The notes: generated by a model not told the origin, from the sequence alone. Counted from the first letter of the stretch, positions 7,401 to 15,325 are shown. The stretch: 23,195 nucleotides of DNA from SZUA-430 sp034440175 (GCA_034440175.1 JAWXBO010000090.1:1-23195); one strand, 5' to 3'. Numbers and translations are program-made.

Positions 7401-10099
7401 ATCGTCACGGACGATAGGGCCGCGCCCGTCAATGAACCGATGGTTTCAGACGTCAAAAGGTCGAGCGTCGCGGCGGAGGCGATACCCACATTCGACGTGT
7501 TGGAGATGGCGCTGCCACCTGAGGCAGCCAACGTGCCTGCATTGATCGTGGTCGGACCGGTGTACGTGTTGGCGCCAGACAACGTGAAAATGCCAGCGCC
7601 CTGTTTGGTCAGACCGCCGGTGCCTGACATGACTCCAGCAAAAATTGTGCTCGAGGCATCGCCGGTGGTGAGCGTGTTCGATCCCAGAGCGACAAACGAT
7701 CCGGCAGCGCCCGTGAGGTTACCAATCGTTTCTGCGGACGCCAGTCCAAGCGTTCCGCCGCTGCCCACATTGACGGCACCGGTGTCGATGATGGCGTTGC
7801 CACCCGATACCGAGAGTGTGCCGGCATTGACGAAGGTTGTACCGGTATACGTGTTCGTGCCGCTGAGAACCTGGGTGCCGGCACCGGTTTTGATGAGACT
7901 ACCGCTGCCCGAGATCATGCCCGCAAACGTCGATGGGCCAACCGTGTTATTAATGGTCAGCGAGCTTGCGCCCATCGTGGCGAACGATCCCGATGCGCCG
8001 GTCAACGCACCGATCGTCTCAGACGACAACAGATCGAGTGTCGCTGCAGCGGCGATGCTGACTGACGAGGTATCGCCAATGGCGCTGCCGCCGGAGACCG
8101 CCAGCCTGCCTGCATTGATCGTGGTTGGGCCGGTGTATGTGTTCGCGCCCGATAATGTAAAAATACCCAAGCCCTGCTTGGTCAAACCGCCGGCGCCCGA
8201 CATTGTACCCGCGAAAATCGTGCTCGAGCCGTCGCCGGTCGTAAGCGTGTTCAATCCGAGGTTTACAAACGAACCACCTGAACCTGTGAGGTTGCCGATT
8301 GTTTCAGACGCGTTCAACGCCAATAGCGCGCTGCTGGCGACCGTGATCGCGCCGGTATCGACGATGGCCGTGCCGCCCGCCAAGGTCAGCGTCCCCGCAT
8401 TGACCTGTGTCAGCCCCGTATAGGTATTCGTGCCCGAAAGAATGAACCCACCGGTGCCAACTTTGGTCAATCCGCCGGTGCCGATGATGGTACCTGCAAA
8501 AGCGGTGAAATCGCATTCAAAGGGCGGGAGCGGGTTGCAATCGGGTGTCTCGAGCGGCAGAATAGCTGGAACCGCACCGCCGGTGGTCAGCGTGTAGATC
8601 CCCAGATCGACGATCGAAGCAATCGTGCCGGGCGACGCTGGTGGTAACGGCGGCGGAGGTCCCACACATCCCGGATAAGCAGGCAAAGCGGCACAAATTT
8701 CAGGCGTTGCCGGTGGCAAGGGCGGTGTCGAACCGGGCGCCGTAAAGCCGATACCGGACAGACTGCCGATGGTTTCCGATGCGGTGAGTTGCATCGTGGT
8801 TCCCGAACCGAGCGTCACCTGAGTTAGATCGGACAGTGCGCTTCCGCCGGCCAAGATCAGCTTACCTTCGGAGACAAAAGTCGACCCCGTATACGTGTTG
8901 GCACCCGACAGGGTGAACTCGCCGCTACCCAACTTGGCAAGCCCGCCGGCGCCCGACACTACTCCGGCAAAAGTCGTGTTGCTGGCATCACCCGTCAAAA
9001 GCGAGAAGGATCCCAAATTAACTTGTGAACCGGCTACGCCGGTCAACGAGCCGATCCGCTCGCCGTCGAGCAAGGCCAAGGTTCCGGCCGCCGAAATCTG
9101 CACCGCACCGGTGTTAGCGATGGCGTCCTGACCGCTTACAGAAAGTGTCCCCGCATTGATCAGTGTAAGCCCGGAATAGGTGTTGGGATTACCCAAGAAC
9201 GTCACCGGGTCGATTGGGGTGGCAAATAGCGTGAAGTTGCCCGTGCCTTCCTTCGTTAATCCGCCCGTACCGGAAATGACGCCTGAAAACAGCGTCGAGG
9301 CATTGTTACCGCCCGTCGTCAGCGTGTTTCCGCCCAAGCTCACAAACGACCCAGCCGCACCAGACAGACTGCCGATGGTTTCGTTCAAACTCAACACCAA
9401 CGCGGCGCCGGTGCTGACATCGACCGCACCGCTATCGGCGATGGCCGCGCCGCCGCTCACTGTCAGCGACCCGGCGTTGACCAGAGTCGATCCCGCATAG
9501 GTGTTTGCACCCGAAAGCGTGAAGTTCCCAGTTCCCGCTTTCGTCAAGCCTCCCGCGCCCGACATATTTCCGGCAAACGTTGTGAACCCGCCGTTACCGC
9601 CGGTCGTCAGCGTAAACGCGCCCAAATTCACAAACGACCCGGCGGCGCCCGACAGGCTGCCGATGGTTTCCGATGCCGTCAGGGCAAACGTGGCTCCTGC
9701 ATCGACATCGACGTTTGACGTATCGAAGATCGCGTTGCCGCCGGACGCCGTCAGCGTACCCACTTGGATATCCCAGCTCGTAGCGACCCCGGGGACGCCG
9801 GTCAGCGTCACGTTCGACGCGCCAACTTTTTGGAACAGCTCGAAATTCGTATAAATCGTACCGACCGTGGCGGCACCGAAATTGAAATTTGTTGCGCCGC
9901 CCAGTTGTAGAGTGTCGAACGTGGTCTGGCCGAGCGCATCGACCGGGGTCGCTTGATTGGTCGTTGAGTCGACAAGGCAAACATCGTCCCCGGCCGTTCC
10001 TGTGCAGGCGGCGTTCGCAATGCCCGCCGCATATATCGCAAACATCGACGTCGCGCCCAACAACAGGGCTCTGGCTTTGCTTTTATGAAATTTTACCAT
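4493..10099 (-). CDS. Giant classical (type Va) autotransporter with beta-strand passenger repeats
   Basis: This 1868-residue protein has the full monomeric autotransporter layout. A signal peptide (about 1-30, ending AGIANA) is followed by an N-terminal region to about 179. Twelve passenger-associated repeats of about 95 residues (180-1394) each start SGxGGLTKxGxG and contain LSGANTYTG and SETIGSLTG. A partial thirteenth repeat (1395-1430) leads to a beta-helix tail with SGNSPGSTIVGG. The C-terminal beta-barrel is about 1616-1868, from AYRIWADTRIG to the aromatic last residue (GGLRIVW), which fits recognition by the BAM machinery. The passenger should form a long right-handed beta-helix on the cell surface, probably for adhesion or biofilm. 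No protease or lipase motif is seen. The gene starts 36 bp after the YadA-like gene and has a GGGGATC ribosome site, so the two are probably co-transcribed. Oddities are Pro/Cys-rich insertions in repeat 3 and five cysteine pairs. Confidence 0.93.
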   Translation of the reverse strand: MVKFHKSKARALLLGATSMFAIYAAGIANAACTGTAGDDVCLVDSTTNQATPVDALGQTTFDTLQLGGATNFNFGAATVGTIYTNFELFQKVGASNVTLTGVPGVATSWDIQVGTLTASGGNAIFDTSNVDVDAGATFALTASETIGSLSGAAGSFVNLGAFTLTTGGNGGFTTFAGNMSGAGGLTKAGTGNFTLSGANTYAGSTLVNAGSLTVSGGAAIADSGAVDVSTGAALVLSLNETIGSLSGAAGSFVSLGGNTLTTGGNNASTLFSGVISGTGGLTKEGTGNFTLFATPIDPVTFLGNPNTYSGLTLINAGTLSVSGQDAIANTGAVQISAAGTLALLDGERIGSLTGVAGSQVNLGSFSLLTGDASNTTFAGVVSGAGGLAKLGSGEFTLSGANTYTGSTFVSEGKLILAGGSALSDLTQVTLGSGTTMQLTASETIGSLSGIGFTAPGSTPPLPPATPEICAALPAYPGCVGPPPPLPPASPGTIASIVDLGIYTLTTGGAVPAILPLETPDCNPLPPFECDFTAFAGTIIGTGGLTKVGTGGFILSGTNTYTGLTQVNAGTLTLAGGTAIVDTGAITVASSALLALNASETIGNLTGSGGSFVNLGLNTLTTGDGSSTIFAGTMSGAGGLTKQGLGIFTLSGANTYTGPTTINAGRLAVSGGSAIGDTSSVSIAAAATLDLLSSETIGALTGASGSFATMGASSLTINNTVGPSTFAGMISGSGSLIKTGAGTQVLSGTNTYTGTTFVNAGTLSVSGGNAIIDTGAVNVGSGGTLGLASAETIGNLTGAAGSFVALGSNTLTTGDASSTIFAGVMSGTGGLTKQGAGIFTLSGANTYTGPTTINAGTLAASGGSAISNTSNVGIASAATLDLLTSETIGSLTGAALSSVTMGTNSLTINAVSGASTFAGVISGSGNLTKTGAGTEVLSGTNTYTGTTFVNGGILQVLGGTAIADAGAVNTGVGGTFGLLASESIGSLAGAAGSFVVLGGNALTTGDASSTNFGGVMSGLGALIKQGAGNFTLSGANTYTGLTSVNGGTLFLAGGSAIADLGVIDLASGGTLALLSSETIGNLTGVAGSFVDLGISTLTTGDASNTTFTGVMSGLGGLTKQGSGIFILSGANTYTGPTTINAGTLSATGGSALANTSAVGIAAAATLDLLSSETIGSLSGAAGSFVTMGANSLTINATGGSSTFAGVISGGGTLTKTGAGTQVLGGSNSYTGTTFVNGGTLSVSGGNAIIDAGAVNVGSGGTFGLLASETIGKLTGAAGSFVNLGTSTLTTGDATSTVFAGIMSGTGGLTKQGLGGFTLSGANIHTGLTSVNAGTLTLVGGAAIADAGGVTVAGGASVSLSASETIGSLAGAGAVNLGANFLTTGNGVNTSYSGAISGSGGMTKQGAGKFSTTSLGYTGLTTINAGELNVNGTISGSVLINALGTLSGNSAINGSLTNLGIIKSGNSPGSTIVGGNYAGGGAMAVQVQLNNSAAPVNGTTHDYLQVSGNVSGTTLINIDPVAPSNAPVATTGNGIEVVRVGGTVASNAFALAGSVVQGGYEFLLQYLPDYAGTTDGFFLQSTALQEMSVNAAMLSAGRATNSACGRDDGAHPGMVGKAYRIWADTRIGTLDASAKTGVAFEADHTCAGVGVDASVTQNFFVGISGGITETRADVSLPQGLAALEGDGGQIRVRAGYTQGPFFAVASAGYSKTYWEVYRAGGGGQEVQTKGQIGAFDAGYRIAFDKFTALTLSGSLEYDGAGCGDNCLIAGAVESVAQWSARAGMRLDTSVFGVQPFAGFSLSDNLSGGNSVAFAGATSVSDAASMVVDADAGFRADVANDVSLFARGRITRGLDSDVEGYEASGGLRIVW
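5918..9562 (-). repeat. Twelve tandem ~285-bp coding repeats inside the autotransporter
   Basis: Repeat starts, in residue numbers, are 180, 276, 382, 539, 634, 730, 825, 921, 1016, 1111, 1207 and 1302. Most are 93-96 residues. Repeat 2 is 106 (insertion after NFTLF) and repeat 3 is 157 (two proline/cysteine-rich insertions). From repeat 4 on, three subtypes recur: type A (GLTxVNxGTL, LAGGxAI), type B (GPTTINAG, SLTINxxxG) and type C (TKTGAGTQVLSG, TGTTFVNxGTL). The order of repeats 4 to 12 is A-B-C-B-C-A-B-C-A, pointing to duplication of multi-repeat blocks. Confidence 0.9.
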
Positions 10100-10135
10100 G
10101 CTGATCCCCGATCATCCCGCACCCAGATTTGGCAC

Positions 10136-11929
10136 TTAGAATTTGAATGCCAATCCCACTTGCCCTGTGACGGAATCGTTGCCGGCCGTGGCGACTGCGC
10201 CTGACACAAGCATCGGCCATTCGGTATGTGGGCGGTATGCACCTCTGATCGCGACGCCATTTTCGCCCTGATAGAACCCACCGCCCATCGCAACGCTGGT
10301 TTCGCCGGGTTCCAGATCAAGAATGGGAGTCGACATCGCGATGGTGGAAGCGACCCCCCGATTCAATTTTTCGACCGCATGCCGCAACTGCCCCATGTTC
10401 GGGGCATCGGTATTCAATATACCGTCATTCACATTCATCAACCGGCGCTCGAATCCGGGAGAACCGAACGAAACCGTGTTTTCGACCGCCGCGATTGAAT
10501 TGCTGCCGACCGCAACCGAGTTCGCAAAACTAGCGGCTGCGTTTGGACCCACGGCGGTTGAATTTAACCCCGTGGCGCTTGAAAGGTCGCCAAAAGCAGC
10601 GCCGCCATTTGACGCCATGGCACCCGCTCCCACAGCCACCGAACCCGTCGCCGTAGCGCCCCGCCCGATTGCGATCGCATCGACCCCGGTCGCCGCAGAA
10701 CTTTGACCAACCGCGATGGCCCCGGACATGGTTGCCCTGGATCTATCGCCGACAGCAACAGATGAGGCGCCCGAGGCTACGCTGCTCACGCCCACCGCCA
10801 GTGCCAGCTGTGCACTTGCATTTGCAGTATTTCCGAACGCCACGCTGTCCAAACCGCCCGCCGAACTGTTAGTACCAAACGCCGATCCATTAATCCCAAC
10901 CGCCCGCGCTAGACTGCCGACTGCCGTGGAGTTCGCACCGCCTCCCGCTGCACCGGCAGAAGTTCCGATGGCGATGGCGTTTACCGCTGTCGATGCGGCA
11001 CTCAGGCCAAACGCGATACTTCCAGAAACCGCCGCATTCGCGCCGTTGCCAATGGCAATCGCGGCCGCGTGTCCTGTTGTCGAAGGAGGGTTTGCAACTC
11101 CACCCGCGCCGGCGAACGCGCCGCCGCCAATGGAAATACCGGGCTGGAATGTCGTGCCATCAGTATTGCCAAGCCAGATATTTCCACCGTGCACCGACAA
11201 CCCTTTGTCAACGGCAATGGTGCCGAAAGTACCCGCGCCATCGACGTTCAGGTCTCCGTCGATTTGCACATTGTTATGGAATGCGGAGTTGCCCGTGACA
11301 TCGATGCCGCCGGTAATCGTTGCGCCGCCGTTGGCGATGAACGGGCCGGTGACGGTCAGCTGGTTATTGAAGATGGAATTTCCGGTTATGTTTGCGCCGC
11401 TATTGCCGACGATCACACCCGTGACGTTGATCCCGCCATTCGCATTCAGCGGACCCGTCACGTCGAGCGTGGCATTGAAGATCGAGTCTCCGCCAAAGCT
11501 ACCGCCACCACCCGCAGTGACCGACCCCAGGAAGTCGCCTTCGCAGTTTGGTTTGTCTCCGGCTTGTTGTTCAAGCGCGAACGCGGCTGTGCCCAAGGCA
11601 AGAGCCGCCGCTTGTGCGACGATGCCCGGAATTTCACTGATGATGAAAACGGCGCCGACGGCCTCTGCCCCAAGTCCAATAAAGTCAGCGGCGATTTCCG
11701 CTGTTTGCAAGCCGAAGATCACATCGTCGAGCTGCTCGGCGCAGACGGCGTTGGCGGCAAGGGCTGTTTGAGTGTCCCCAAAATTTGTTTCTGTGAATGC
11801 AGCATAAGCCGGCCGCGCCATTAGAGCGTTCGCGGCAATGGCGAAGCACACCAGGCCGCTCGCCGAACCCGTTACCATCGAGTCCAGAATTGATGTTGTC
11901 GCCTGCAATCGGTTTTTGTTGGTAGTCAT
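10136..11929 (-). CDS. YadA-like trimeric autotransporter adhesin (type Vc)
   Basis: A 597-residue outer-membrane adhesin predicted to trimerise. The long N-terminal signal region (1-43, ending ARPAYA) is followed by a hydrophobic, helix-prone segment with two cysteines (C63 and C129). A Gly/Asn-rich beta region (about 140-285) repeats patterns such as NITGNSIFNNQLTVTGP. A YadA head (about 287-485) is built of about 14-residue AIAIGxxAxA-type repeats. The neck is FERRLMNVNDGI to TDAPNMGQL (about 493-515). A very short linker leads to the membrane anchor (about 525-597), which ends in phenylalanine (GLAFKF). Almost no coiled-coil stalk is present, so the head should sit close to the membrane. 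The ATG at 11929 has a strong GGGGGA ribosome site. It is the first gene of a two-gene minus-strand unit with the giant autotransporter. Confidence 0.92.
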   Translation of the reverse strand: MTTNKNRLQATTSILDSMVTGSASGLVCFAIAANALMARPAYAAFTETNFGDTQTALAANAVCAEQLDDVIFGLQTAEIAADFIGLGAEAVGAVFIISEIPGIVAQAAALALGTAAFALEQQAGDKPNCEGDFLGSVTAGGGGSFGGDSIFNATLDVTGPLNANGGINVTGVIVGNSGANITGNSIFNNQLTVTGPFIANGGATITGGIDVTGNSAFHNNVQIDGDLNVDGAGTFGTIAVDKGLSVHGGNIWLGNTDGTTFQPGISIGGGAFAGAGGVANPPSTTGHAAAIAIGNGANAAVSGSIAFGLSAASTAVNAIAIGTSAGAAGGGANSTAVGSLARAVGINGSAFGTNSSAGGLDSVAFGNTANASAQLALAVGVSSVASGASSVAVGDRSRATMSGAIAVGQSSAATGVDAIAIGRGATATGSVAVGAGAMASNGGAAFGDLSSATGLNSTAVGPNAAASFANSVAVGSNSIAAVENTVSFGSPGFERRLMNVNDGILNTDAPNMGQLRHAVEKLNRGVASTIAMSTPILDLEPGETSVAMGGGFYQGENGVAIRGAYRPHTEWPMLVSGAVATAGNDSVTGQVGLAFKF

Positions 11930-12373
11930 CGGTCCCCCAAAGACATTTTCCGGCTATGTTTAGACTTGTGCGTATGATCGGGGGCGTTGGGGAACTTTAG
12001 GCTAACCGGTAAACAAAATCTGCGCGAGCGTGAGCTCACCAATTTCTCCGCGCTGTTTTCGACCATGAAGCCCGAAGTTTGTAAACGAACGCCAACAGTT
12101 GTTTTTGGCGGGGACACAGTTCAGCCGATAGTTGCGCGGCGCAGCGAAAGCCGCAAGAATGGTTGATTAGGGGGCATTTTAAGAGAGTCCCAATTACGTG
12201 TGCGGCCTCACCCGAGGGATGTAATTGGCTCTCTTGCGCCTTTGAAATAATGGTGTGCTCTTTGAGGAACAGAGGTCACTTTTTGCAGGAACAGCCGCGC
12301 GGTTCCGGACTCAATTCACAACACACATTAAGGAGCTGTGACACAATCCGGGGTAGATTTCCCGTGAGATGGT
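11930..12373. other. 444-bp gene-free region between divergent genes
   Basis: This stretch separates the YadA-like gene (leftward) from the small membrane-anchored protein gene (rightward) and must hold both promoters. I find no convincing coding frame. A long hairpin (12181-12235) is the most conspicuous structure. Near 11990-12020 there is an AT-rich patch (TTTAGGCTAACCGGTAAACAAAAT) that could carry regulatory sites for the adhesin operon, but no near-consensus -35/-10 pair is evident. Confidence 0.6.
12181..12235. other. Long hairpin with inner stem-loop (possible structured RNA element)
   Basis: AAGAGAG-TC-CCAATTAC (12181-12197) is complementary to GTAATTGG-CTCTCTT (12221-12235). This gives a 15-bp stem interrupted only by a two-base bulge. 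The 23-base loop contains a further short stem, CCTC-ACCC-GAGG (12206-12217). No U-run follows on either strand, so it does not look like an intrinsic terminator. It lies about 140 bp upstream of the gene at 12374 and about 250 bp upstream of the adhesin start. I match it to no known riboswitch. Confidence 0.5.
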
Positions 12374-12910
12374 ATGAGTGCGATCAACATGACACCCAGC
12401 GCGATTAGGATTTGGGCGGCTACGCTTATTTTGGGCTTCGCATTGGTTTTTACCAAATCGGATGCGCCGTTATTCGCGCCCCAAGACGCGACCGCTGAGC
12501 CAACAACGAACATCCGCCTTAAGCCCCCCGTCGCAGCAACACCTAAATTGCCTCAACCCATTGCCCTCTTGGCGATGCTCCGCAGCACACTGCTTGCAGT
12601 GGACCATGGCAACAAAACCGGGAACTTCACGGTGCTGCGGGATCTCGGCAGTCCAAGTTTTCGCGACGCCAACTCCGCGGCCAAACTCGCGCAGATCTTC
12701 GCGAACCTGCCGGTGCAAGGGGTGGATCTCTTAGCGGCCGCCGTCGTAGATCCCACCTATACAAAGCAGCCGGTCATAACCCCCGAACGCATGATCTACC
12801 TGACGGGCGTCTTTCCCATCCAGCCGCGTACAGTGGCATTCGAAGTTCTTTATGAAATCACCGGCGGACAGTGGCGCGTCTACGGCATCGCCATCTCGGC
12901 GGCACCATAA
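12374..12910 (+). CDS. Conserved-looking membrane-anchored protein of unknown function
   Basis: The 178 residues comprise a short cytoplasmic N-terminus, one membrane segment or uncleaved signal (about 11-28, IRIWAATLILGFALVF) and a Pro/Ala-rich linker (about 30-60). A soluble domain of about 115 residues follows, with ALLAMLRSTLLAVDHGNKTG, NFTVLRDLGSPSF, VVDPTYTKQPVI and a terminal GGQWRVYGIAI. The helix-then-strands pattern ending in a WRVYGI strand looks like an NTF2-like small alpha/beta domain. I recall similar unnamed proteins in Alphaproteobacteria but no function. The ATG at 12374 is chosen because it gives a short N-terminus before the membrane segment. An ATG at 12389 is the alternative. 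It is convergent with argG, with only 4 bp between the stop codons. Confidence 0.75.
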   Translation: MSAINMTPSAIRIWAATLILGFALVFTKSDAPLFAPQDATAEPTTNIRLKPPVAATPKLPQPIALLAMLRSTLLAVDHGNKTGNFTVLRDLGSPSFRDANSAAKLAQIFANLPVQGVDLLAAAVVDPTYTKQPVITPERMIYLTGVFPIQPRTVAFEVLYEITGGQWRVYGIAISAAP

Positions 12911-12914
12911 TCGC

Positions 12915-14144
12915 CTAACGCTTCATCGACTGGTTCCGCGCCGCCAGTAACCGCAGGCGTAGCGCGTTCAGCTTGATGAACCCTTCCGCGTCTTTCTGGT
13001 TATAGACACTGTCTTTCTCGAACGTCACATAGTCCCGCCGGTACAGCGAGTACGGCGACGAACGCCCGATGATCGTGGCATTCCCCTTGTAGAGCTTCAT
13101 CCGCACGCTGCCCGAGACATACTCCTGGCTCTTGTCGATCATCGCCTGCAGCATCTCGCGCTCCGGCGTGAACCAGAAACCGTTGTAAACAAGCTCGGCA
13201 TATTTCGGCATGAACTCGTCTTTCAAATGACCAGCTCCCCGATCAAGCGTGATCGACTCGATCCCGCGATGAGCCGTGTACAGAATAGTTCCCCCTGGCG
13301 TTTCATAAACACCGCGGCTTTTCATGCCCACGAAGCGGTTTTCGACCAGATCAAGCCGCCCGATCCCGTTCGCCCGCCCCAGTTCATTCAGCGCCGTCAA
13401 GATCGTCGCCGGTGACATGGCCTTCCCGTCGATCGATACCGGATCGCCGCGCTCAAACCCGATCTCGACGTTGGTGGCCCGGTCCGGCGCCTCTTCTGGA
13501 CTGATCGTCCGCTGGTAAACAATAGCGTCCGCTTCAACCGCCGGATCTTCCAGTACTTTCCCTTCGCTCGACGAATGCAGCAGATTGGCGTCGACCGAAA
13601 ACGGCGCCTCGCCGCGCTTGTCCTTGGCAATCGGAATCTGATGCTTCTCGGCAAACTCAATCAGCGTCGTCCGGCTTTCCAGATCCCACTCGCGCCACGG
13701 CGCAATCACATGAATATCGGGATTCAAGGCGTAATAGGTCAGCTCGAACCGCACCTGATCATTGCCCTTGCCGGTCGCACCATGTGCCACCGCATCGGCA
13801 CCCACCTTCTCCGCAATCTCGATCTGCCTCTTGGCAATGAGCGGCCGCGCGATCGACGTGCCGAGCAAATACTGCCCCTCATAAAGCGCATTGGCGCGAA
13901 ACATCGGAAACACATAATCGCGCACAAACTCTTCGCGCAAATCCTCGATGAAGATGTTCGATGCCTTGATGCCCAGCATCTCCGCTTTCTTGCGCGCCGG
14001 CGCCAGCTCTTCGCCCTGGCCCAGATCAGCCGTAAACGTCACCACTTCGCAAGCGTATTCAGTCTGCAGCCACTTCAGAATGACCGATGTGTCGAGCCCG
14101 CCCGAATAGGCCAGCACAACCTTCTTCACGTTTTTCCTGCTCAT
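12915..14144 (-). CDS. argG: Argininosuccinate synthase (ArgG)
   Basis: A cytoplasmic ATP-dependent enzyme joining citrulline and aspartate to make argininosuccinate, the penultimate step of arginine synthesis. The 409 residues fit the standard bacterial type. The ATP-pyrophosphatase loop YSGGLDTS is at 13-20, the citrulline/aspartate-binding GATGKGNDQVRFE at 122-134, and the conserved APWREWDL and KDKRGEAPFSVD follow. The frame begins one codon earlier with TTG (14145-14147), but the ATG at 14144 is preferred because a GAGGG ribosome site lies five bases before it. That site overlaps the end of rlmN, whose stop is 7 bp upstream, so argG is probably coupled to rlmN translation. Confidence 0.97.
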   Translation of the reverse strand: MSRKNVKKVVLAYSGGLDTSVILKWLQTEYACEVVTFTADLGQGEELAPARKKAEMLGIKASNIFIEDLREEFVRDYVFPMFRANALYEGQYLLGTSIARPLIAKRQIEIAEKVGADAVAHGATGKGNDQVRFELTYYALNPDIHVIAPWREWDLESRTTLIEFAEKHQIPIAKDKRGEAPFSVDANLLHSSSEGKVLEDPAVEADAIVYQRTISPEEAPDRATNVEIGFERGDPVSIDGKAMSPATILTALNELGRANGIGRLDLVENRFVGMKSRGVYETPGGTILYTAHRGIESITLDRGAGHLKDEFMPKYAELVYNGFWFTPEREMLQAMIDKSQEYVSGSVRMKLYKGNATIIGRSSPYSLYRRDYVTFEKDSVYNQKDAEGFIKLNALRLRLLAARNQSMKR

Positions 14145-14151
14145 CAAACCC

Positions 14152-15294
14152 TCAATGCGGCATGCGCGATAATTCGCTCGAACGCATCTCGGCGATGCGA
14201 TCGCTGGCCCGTTGCTTGACGCTCTCGCTCTTCAACTGCCCGCAGGCCGCCATAATATCGCGCCCGCGCGGCGTGCGGATCGGCGACGCATAGCCCGCGC
14301 GATTGACATACTCGCCGAAAGTTTCGATCTGTTCCCACTCCGAACATTTATAGGGCGCGCCGGGCCACGGATTGAACGGGATCAGGTTGATCTTGGCTGG
14401 GATGCCGCCAATGACCCTGACTAACTCCTTCGCATCCGCCATGGAATCGTTCACGCCCTTCAGCATCACATATTCAAACGTGATCCGCCGCGCGTTCGAC
14501 AGTCCCGGATAGTTGCGGCAGGCGTTCAGCAATTCCTTTATCGGATATTTCTTGTTGAGCGGCACCAGCACATCGCGCACCTCGTCGCGCGCCGCATGCA
14601 GCGATATCGCCAGCATCGCTCCAATCTCTTCCCCGGCCTTGGGGATCATCGGCACCACGCCGGCCGTCGACAATGTGATCCGCCGCTTCGACACCGACAG
14701 GCCTTCGCCGTCTGAAACAATCGCCAGCGCATCACGCACGTTCTCGAAATTATAGAGCGGCTCGCCCATCCCCATCATCACCACGTTGGTGATTTGGCGG
14801 TCTTCTGAATTCCGTCCCGCGCGCGGCCATTCCAGCAAGTCGTCGCGCGCGATCATCACCTGCCAGACGATTTCCGCCACCGTCAGATTGCGCACCAGCT
14901 TCTGCGTGCCCGTATGACAAAACCTGCAGTTCAAAGTGCAGCCGACCTGCGATGAGATACACAACGTCCCGCGCTCTTCATCCGGAATGTAGACGGTTTC
15001 AACTTCGATTCCGGGCCCAAACCGGATCAGCCATTTGCGCGTACCGTCGGCCGACACCTGCGCTGTAACAATCTCCGGCCGTTGCAGCGAAAACGCACCA
15101 TCAAGCTCGGCACGAAACGATTTCGCCAGCGTCGTCATCGCGCCAAAATCGGTCGCGCCCTGCACATAGAGCCCGTTCCACAGCTGGTTCGCACGCATAG
15201 ATTGGTGCTTGGGCTCAACGCCCATTCCCGCCAGCGCAAGCTTCAACCCCTCGCGCGTCAGGCCCACAAGACTGGGTTTCACCGGATCACTCAT
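14152..15294 (-). CDS. rlmN: Dual-specificity 23S rRNA A2503/tRNA A37 C2-methyltransferase (RlmN)
   Basis: A radical-SAM enzyme that methylates C2 of A2503 in 23S rRNA and A37 in certain tRNAs. From the ATG at 15294 it has 380 residues. The radical-SAM iron-sulfur triad is CTLNCRFC (C119, C123, C126). C112 and C351 (in DIMAACGQL) match the two reactive cysteines of the RlmN mechanism, corresponding to E. coli C118 and C355. MMGMGEPLYN, the ISLHA motif and NLIPFNPWPG are also present. The frame extends to a TTG at 15327, but that codon lies at the edge of the terminator of the upstream gene, so MSDPVKPS is the better start. argG follows 7 bp downstream. Confidence 0.96.
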   Translation of the reverse strand: MSDPVKPSLVGLTREGLKLALAGMGVEPKHQSMRANQLWNGLYVQGATDFGAMTTLAKSFRAELDGAFSLQRPEIVTAQVSADGTRKWLIRFGPGIEVETVYIPDEERGTLCISSQVGCTLNCRFCHTGTQKLVRNLTVAEIVWQVMIARDDLLEWPRAGRNSEDRQITNVVMMGMGEPLYNFENVRDALAIVSDGEGLSVSKRRITLSTAGVVPMIPKAGEEIGAMLAISLHAARDEVRDVLVPLNKKYPIKELLNACRNYPGLSNARRITFEYVMLKGVNDSMADAKELVRVIGGIPAKINLIPFNPWPGAPYKCSEWEQIETFGEYVNRAGYASPIRTPRGRDIMAACGQLKSESVKQRASDRIAEMRSSELSRMPH

Positions 15295-15325
15295 AAAGGC
15301 ACTTCTTCTTTTCTCGCGAAGCAAC

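Noticed and set aside
6009..9854. A series of plus-strand open frames (up to 381 residues) rich in Pro, Val and Ala
   Set aside because: They are antisense shadows of the repetitive autotransporter gene. Their length comes from its biased codon use, they show the same repeat periodicity, and they match no protein family.
10716..11771. 351-residue plus-strand frame opposite the YadA-like gene
   Set aside because: Low-complexity Ala/Pro-rich antisense shadow. The minus-strand frame has a signal peptide, head repeats, neck and anchor, and a strong ribosome site.
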